Shown: positions 59,839 through 64,000 of the stretch, piece after piece
Layout of the letters: each line of letters begins with the position of its first letter
How positions within the stretch are numbered: position 1 is the first letter of the stretch
NCBI RefSeq assembly: GCF_016307205.1
Contig: NZ_JAEIJD010000001.1
Span: 186,001-250,000, forward strand
Direction of reading: 5' to 3'
Origin: Pontibaca salina
Lineage (GTDB): Bacteria; Pseudomonadota; Alphaproteobacteria; Rhodobacterales; Rhodobacteraceae
DNA length: 64,000 nt
Made by a program: the position numbers and the translations under genes
The notes under the pieces: model-generated
Seen by the model: only the letters and a program-made list of their open reading frames with translations
What the model was told of the DNA's origin: nothing
Database searches by the model: none

Positions 59839-61096
59839 TGGGGCGCGCACGCCTTTTCTCAAGGCACGCGGTAAGCCCGGCCCGTTCAGCCCAGTCGATC
59901 TGGCGGTGCAGGCGGGACGACCGCTGTTATTGCGCCAGCCGTTCAAGCGCACCGCCTTTGATCTGTGCATTCTCGGCTGTGTCAACGTGATCGCGGACGA
60001 GATGAACCCCGCCCGTATCGCCGCGCTTCGTCTTGGGCTCGGCGAGGCGATGGTGGCCTTTACGGTGCAGATCAACTGCGGCTCCGGGATGCAAAGCATC
60101 GACACCGCATTTCGCTATATCCGTGACGGCAGCCACGATTTGATCCTTGCTGGCGGCACCGAGGCACTGAGCCACGCGCCGCTGGTGCTGCGCCAAGAGG
60201 CGGTGGAGTGGTTCGGAAACTTCAACACGGCCAAAGGGCCGCTTGACAAGGTTCGTACCTTGTCCGGGCTGCGGCCGGATTTCCTCAAGCCCGTGCTGGG
60301 GCTAGAGCGCGGGCTGACCGACCCGATCACCGACCTGAACATGGGCCAGACCGCCGAGGTGCTGACGCATCGTTTCTCCATCACCCGCAGCGCCGCCGAC
60401 ACCTATGCCATGAACAGCCACCATCGCCTCGCCCGTGCCCAGCGCGAGGGCTGGTTGAAGGGAGAGGTCATGCCAGTGTTTGACCGCGACGGTGGCGCGT
60501 ATCTCTGGGATGATGGTGTGCGCCCGGACACTGACATCGAGGTTCTGGCGAAACTCGAACCCGCATTCGAAAAGCCATTCGGCAAGGTCACGGCGGGAAA
60601 TTCCAGCCAGATCAGCGACGGGGCAAGCTGGGTGATCCTTGCCTCGGAACAGGCGGTGGAAGCGCACGGGCTGACACCCCTCGCGCGGATCATGGACAGC
60701 CAATGGGCCGCGCTCGATCCCTCGATTATGGGGCTGGGGCCGGTACTGGCCAGCCAGCCGATCCTGCAACGCCACGGCTTCAACCGCGCCGACATCGACC
60801 TTTGGGAGCTGAACGAGGCTTTCGCTGCGCAGGTTCTGGCCTGCCTTGCCGCGTGGGAGGACGCGAGCTTCTGCCGCGAGGTCCTGGGCATGGAAGGTGC
60901 GTTTGGTCGGATTGACCACGACCGCCTGAATGTCGATGGCGGCGCGATCAGCCTGGGCCACCCGGTTGGCACCAGTGGCAACCGTATCGTGTTGCACTTG
61001 GCACATGCCCTGAAACGGATGGATAAAAAGCGCGGCATCGCCACCGAATGTATCGGCGGCGGACAAGGCGGCGCGATGATGCTGGAGGTCGCATGA
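59810..61096 (+). CDS. fadI: Acetyl-CoA C-acyltransferase (thiolase) FadI
   Basis: 428 residues from an ATG with AAGGGGG six bases away. Cys90 in QINCGSGMQS is the thiolase nucleophile; the second half has NLDGGAISLGHPVGTSGNRI-type residues (ISLGHPVGTSGNRI, catalytic histidine) and CIGGGQGGAM with the second cysteine. It is longer than an ordinary beta-ketothiolase, as expected for the FadI type of beta-oxidation. The enzyme splits 3-oxoacyl-CoA to acetyl-CoA and shortened acyl-CoA. It overlaps fadJ by four bases and forms the trifunctional pair with it. Confidence 0.95.
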   Translation: MKGRPVYLVDGARTPFLKARGKPGPFSPVDLAVQAGRPLLLRQPFKRTAFDLCILGCVNVIADEMNPARIAALRLGLGEAMVAFTVQINCGSGMQSIDTAFRYIRDGSHDLILAGGTEALSHAPLVLRQEAVEWFGNFNTAKGPLDKVRTLSGLRPDFLKPVLGLERGLTDPITDLNMGQTAEVLTHRFSITRSAADTYAMNSHHRLARAQREGWLKGEVMPVFDRDGGAYLWDDGVRPDTDIEVLAKLEPAFEKPFGKVTAGNSSQISDGASWVILASEQAVEAHGLTPLARIMDSQWAALDPSIMGLGPVLASQPILQRHGFNRADIDLWELNEAFAAQVLACLAAWEDASFCREVLGMEGAFGRIDHDRLNVDGGAISLGHPVGTSGNRIVLHLAHALKRMDKKRGIATECIGGGQGGAMMLEVA

Positions 61097-63162
61097 CCGA
61101 CGTTCTGAACCACCTTCCCGATCCCGCCGACCGCCACCCGCCGCACCCCGATGGCGTGACCACATGGCGAATGGGGCGCGATGACGAGAACATCGCTTGG
61201 CTGCTGCTGGATTGCCCCGATAGCGGCACCAACACGATCTCGCAAACCGTGCTAAGTGATTTGGATTACATCCTGGACGGGCTGGAACATGACCACCCTC
61301 GGGCGCTGGTGCTTCGCTCAGCCAAACCGGCGGGCTTTGCTGCGGGGGCCGATCTCACCATGATCGCTGATATGAGCGGCGACGATGCAACCAAGCTGTT
61401 GCGGCAGGGCCATGCGGTGCTGGATCGGCTTGCCGCGCTGTCCGTTCCGACTATCGCGGTGGTGCATGGTGCGGCCCTTGGTGCGGGGTTCGAGATCGCT
61501 CTGGCCTGCGATCACCGCATCGCCGTGGAAGGCGCGAGTTTTGGTTTTCCCGAGGTGCAGTTGGGGCTGCATCCGGGGCTGGGCGGCACGTTTCGGCTGA
61601 CCGCGCTGATCAACCCCGCCGCGGCGATGAAAATGATGCTGACCGGTAAACCCGCCCATGACCGCAAAGCAAAAGCATTAGGCATCGCCGATGCGGTGGT
61701 GCCCGAACGCCATGTCGCAAGTGCGGTGCGCCTCGCCTGCGCAGACAAGCTGAAAACCGGCATGCAAGGATTGCGCGCCACCGCCATGCGCACCCAAGCC
61801 GCCCGCACGCTGGCGGTGCGCAAGATGCGCAGCAAGACGGAAGAACGCGCGCCTCGCGATCACTATCCGGCCCCCCACGCGCTGATTGATCTTTGGGAGG
61901 AAAACGCCACTGACGCTAAGGCGATGCAGAAGGCCGAGATCGTGTCCTTCGCCAATCTTCTGAAAACCGACGCTGCAAAGAACTTGATCCGCATTTTCTT
62001 TTTGCGGCAAAATCTGAGGGCGCGTGCCAAGGGCGAGGATGGCATCGCCCATGTCCACGTCATTGGCGCCGGAGCGATGGGCGCCGAAATCGCGGCCTGG
62101 GCCGCGATAAGGGGCAAGCGCGTGACGCTGACCGATGTGAAACCGGAGCCGCTGGGTATGGCGGTGAAACGGGCTGTAAAAATCTGCCGCGAGAAACATC
62201 TCGACAAGATCGAAGCCCTTGCCGCGCTTGACCGGCTGATGCCTGATCCAGATGGCATCGGTTCTGCCCATGCCGATCTGGTGATTGAGGCGGTGCCGGA
62301 GAACCCCGAGCTCAAAGTGAAAATCTATGCGGATTTGGCAAAGCGGATGAAAAATGACGCGATCCTTGCCACCAACACCTCGTCGCTGCGACTGGCCGCT
62401 CTTGCGGGCGCGGTTGCCGATCCGGCGCAATTTGCGGGGCTGCATTTTTTCAACCCGGTCTCGCGAATGAAGCTGGTCGAGGTGGTCGCGCATGAGCGCT
62501 CCAGCCGCAAGGTTCTGGATCGGTTGCATGCTTTCTGCGGGGCCATCGACCGTTTGCCCGCGCCGGTACGCGACGATCCCGGCTTCCTCGTTAACCGCGT
62601 CCTCATGCCCTATCTGATGGAAGGGATGCTGCTGCTGGATGAGGGTCACCCGAAAGAAGTGATCGACGCCGCAGGCCTGCGTTTCGGCATGCCAATGGGA
62701 CCGCTTGCGCTGGCCGATCAGATTGGGCTGGATATCTGTCTGGACGTGGGCGAAAATTTGAAAGCATCGCTCGACAAACCCCTGGCCGACGTGCTGCAAC
62801 GCCTGCGCGACAAAGTGGAAAGCGGCGATACCGGGAAGAAGGCCGGTCAGGGTTTCTACGACTGGTCGGTTGGCACCCCGCGTCCCGATACCGACCGTAC
62901 GATTCCCCACAGCATGACTGACCGGCTGATCCTGCCGCTGTGCGACGCAGCGATGGAATGTCTGCGCAACAAGGTGGTTGCGGATGCGGATACGTTGGAC
63001 GCCGCCGTGATCTTCGCCACCGGCTTTGCGCCATTCCGGGGTGGGCCGTTACAATATGCCCGCAAGCGCGGCCCCGATCAAATCACCCGCATTCTGCGCG
63101 AATTGGCGGCGAAACACGGCGACCGCTTTATCCCCGACGAAGGCTGGACGCGGTTCGCCTGA
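61093..63162 (+). CDS. fadJ: Fatty acid oxidation complex alpha subunit (enoyl-CoA hydratase / 3-hydroxyacyl-CoA dehydrogenase)
   Basis: 689 residues. The N-terminal part (about 25-220) is an enoyl-CoA hydratase fold with AKPAGFAAGADLTMIADM, VHGAALGAGFEIALACDHRIA and FGFPEVQLGLHPGLGGTFRL, containing the two acidic residues. From about 320 follows an NAD-binding 3-hydroxyacyl-CoA dehydrogenase with IGAGAMGAEIAAWAAIRGKRVTLTD and HFFNPVSRMKLVEVV. The gene starts in the last bases of fadI (ATGA), so the two subunits are coupled. Cytoplasmic. No fadE or fadD is in the window. Confidence 0.96.
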   Translation: MTDVLNHLPDPADRHPPHPDGVTTWRMGRDDENIAWLLLDCPDSGTNTISQTVLSDLDYILDGLEHDHPRALVLRSAKPAGFAAGADLTMIADMSGDDATKLLRQGHAVLDRLAALSVPTIAVVHGAALGAGFEIALACDHRIAVEGASFGFPEVQLGLHPGLGGTFRLTALINPAAAMKMMLTGKPAHDRKAKALGIADAVVPERHVASAVRLACADKLKTGMQGLRATAMRTQAARTLAVRKMRSKTEERAPRDHYPAPHALIDLWEENATDAKAMQKAEIVSFANLLKTDAAKNLIRIFFLRQNLRARAKGEDGIAHVHVIGAGAMGAEIAAWAAIRGKRVTLTDVKPEPLGMAVKRAVKICREKHLDKIEALAALDRLMPDPDGIGSAHADLVIEAVPENPELKVKIYADLAKRMKNDAILATNTSSLRLAALAGAVADPAQFAGLHFFNPVSRMKLVEVVAHERSSRKVLDRLHAFCGAIDRLPAPVRDDPGFLVNRVLMPYLMEGMLLLDEGHPKEVIDAAGLRFGMPMGPLALADQIGLDICLDVGENLKASLDKPLADVLQRLRDKVESGDTGKKAGQGFYDWSVGTPRPDTDRTIPHSMTDRLILPLCDAAMECLRNKVVADADTLDAAVIFATGFAPFRGGPLQYARKRGPDQITRILRELAAKHGDRFIPDEGWTRFA

Positions 63163-63200
63163 CCGGGACAACCTTCAGAAACTTGGCCCTTGCGCAAGTG

Positions 63201-64000
63201 TCAGGGGCTCAGATGGGCGACCCTGCCCACATTGGCGGCGCGAAACCATCGGATGATGGTCGCGCGCTCATCAGCTTCGATATGGGTGAGGTTGGCCGGT
63301 GGCATCGCGCGACTTATTCCGGCCTGAAGATAGATCTGCCGGGCCTCGCGCGCAATATCGGCGGCAGTTTCCAGATACACCGCTTTTGGTGCCCAGCGAA
63401 TGCCGTCCCAAAATGGGTCGCGGGCATGACACATCGAACAGCGGCCCAGAACGATATCATGGACCTCGTCAAAGCCTTCGGCGCTTGCGTAACGCTGTTC
63501 ATAGGGCGTCAGTTGCTGCATCTCGACTCTGTCATGCTCCCCGTCCCATGTGGAGGCGGTCGAAAGCCAGGCGATGATGATGAACAAAATCGCCGTGGCC
63601 GCCCACGTCCATGACGGCCCCTTGCCGGTGGCATGCAAGGTGTTGAAATAATGCCGGATCGTCACCCCGGTCAGGAATATCAGCGCGGCAATGATCCAAT
63701 TATATTCCGTCGCAAAGGCGAGCGGATAGTGGTTAGACAGCATCAGAAACACCACCGGCAACGTGAGATAGTTGTTATGCGTGCTGCGCAGCTTGGCGAT
63801 CTTGCCGTATTTCGGATCGGGGGTGCGACCTGCCTGCAAGTCTTGCACCACGATGCGCTGGTTTGGCATGATGATGAAGAACACGTTGGCTGTCATGATC
63901 GACGCGGTGAAGGCGCCCAGATGCAACAATGCGGCGCGCCCAGTAAAGACCTGATTATAGCTCCATGACATCGCCACAAGGACGATGAACAGCAACAGCA
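63201..64000 (-). CDS. puuD: Urate hydroxylase PuuD, C-terminal part
   Basis: The gene enters from the right edge, so its beginning is missing; about 266 C-terminal residues are present. The visible part starts in the membrane region (SWSYNQVFTGRAALLHLGAFTASIMTANVFFIIMPNQ, then LRSTHNNYLTLPVVFLMLSNHYPLA and further helices) and ends with a cytochrome-c-like domain whose heme site is CSMCH, followed by a MPPAN-type axial methionine. PuuD oxidises urate at the membrane and passes electrons to the respiratory chain instead of making hydrogen peroxide. It converges with fadJ with a 38-base gap. Confidence 0.9.
   Translation of the reverse strand, partial: LLLFIVLVAMSWSYNQVFTGRAALLHLGAFTASIMTANVFFIIMPNQRIVVQDLQAGRTPDPKYGKIAKLRSTHNNYLTLPVVFLMLSNHYPLAFATEYNWIIAALIFLTGVTIRHYFNTLHATGKGPSWTWAATAILFIIIAWLSTASTWDGEHDRVEMQQLTPYEQRYASAEGFDEVHDIVLGRCSMCHARDPFWDGIRWAPKAVYLETAADIAREARQIYLQAGISRAMPPANLTHIEADERATIIRWFRAANVGRVAHLSP

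Noticed and set aside
61678-62910. 410-codon minus-strand frame opposite fadJ
   Set aside because: fadJ has two well-defined domains; this is an antisense shadow.
1-64000. CRISPR arrays, tRNA or rRNA genes, insertion sequences, prophage or integrase genes
   Set aside because: None were seen; the gaps are short and contain no repeats or RNA-gene-like folds, and no transposase or integrase motifs occur.

Overview
The window looks like chromosomal DNA of a marine Rhodobacteraceae (Roseobacter-group) alphaproteobacterium. The base composition is GC-rich. Several gene blocks are characteristic of that family: rsmB/heparinase-like/purH/lspA/DUF3035/M16/M16, lptC-lptA-lptB-hpf-ptsN, a glutathione-dependent formaldehyde pathway, an Irr-type iron operator in front of mbfA, a DUF5928 glycosyltransferase and two TRAP transporters. 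Most genes are closely packed, often with ATGA overlaps. No rRNA, tRNA, CRISPR array, insertion sequence or prophage gene was seen, and no stretch over 300 bases lacks a gene. Functional calls rest on motif and family recognition from the translated sequence; no database search was run.

Layout. Positions 1-5475: the end of S-(hydroxymethyl)glutathione dehydrogenase, a NYN/LOTUS protein, the iron exporter MbfA with its operator, an AEC permease, S-formylglutathione hydrolase, a UPF0178 protein and a HAD phosphatase. 5485-16691: a surface-polysaccharide region with an ABC-2 export permease (minus), then cysQ, kdsB, a GT2, galU, galE, a frameshifted GT4, a GT2-like enzyme, a GT14/DUF5928 enzyme and a double sulfotransferase (all plus). 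16688-21439 (minus): rnd, kdsD, lptC, lptA, lptB, hpf, ptsN. 21622-27426 (plus): motB-flgE-flgK-flgL-flgI. 27547-30710 (minus): TRAP transporter 1. 30882-34375 (plus): CueR-type promoter, copA, cueR, bactofilin. 34382-43023 (minus): two M16 proteases, a DUF3035 lipoprotein, lspA, purH, a heparinase II/III-like protein, rsmB. 43102-46137: SDHAF4-like protein (plus) and TRAP transporter 2 (minus). 46404-51330 (plus): the complete branched-chain 2-oxoacid dehydrogenase complex. 51371-53849 (plus): operator-like palindromes, periplasmic rhodanese, YeeE/YedE transporter and a tiny exported single-cysteine protein. 53915-56450: a 2H phosphoesterase and the biotin transporter bioY-bioM-bioN. 56500-59576 (minus): dihydrolipoyl-dehydrogenase-like enzyme, nitrilase, flavin reductase. 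59810-63162 (plus): fadI-fadJ. 63201-64000 (minus): C-terminal part of urate hydroxylase PuuD.

How the genes fit together. CysQ would destroy the PAP made by the sulfotransferase, KdsB and KdsD make and activate Kdo, GalU and GalE supply UDP-glucose and UDP-galactose, and four glycosyltransferases plus an export permease lie alongside. Together this points to a sulfated, possibly Kdo-linked surface polysaccharide. The bkd complex, fadIJ, nitrilase, PuuD and the two TRAP systems fit a heterotroph living on amino acids, fatty acids, carboxylates and nitrogenous compounds. The rhodanese/YeeE/small-protein operon is the most promising place for an undescribed component, probably in thiosulfate or sulfane-sulfur handling.
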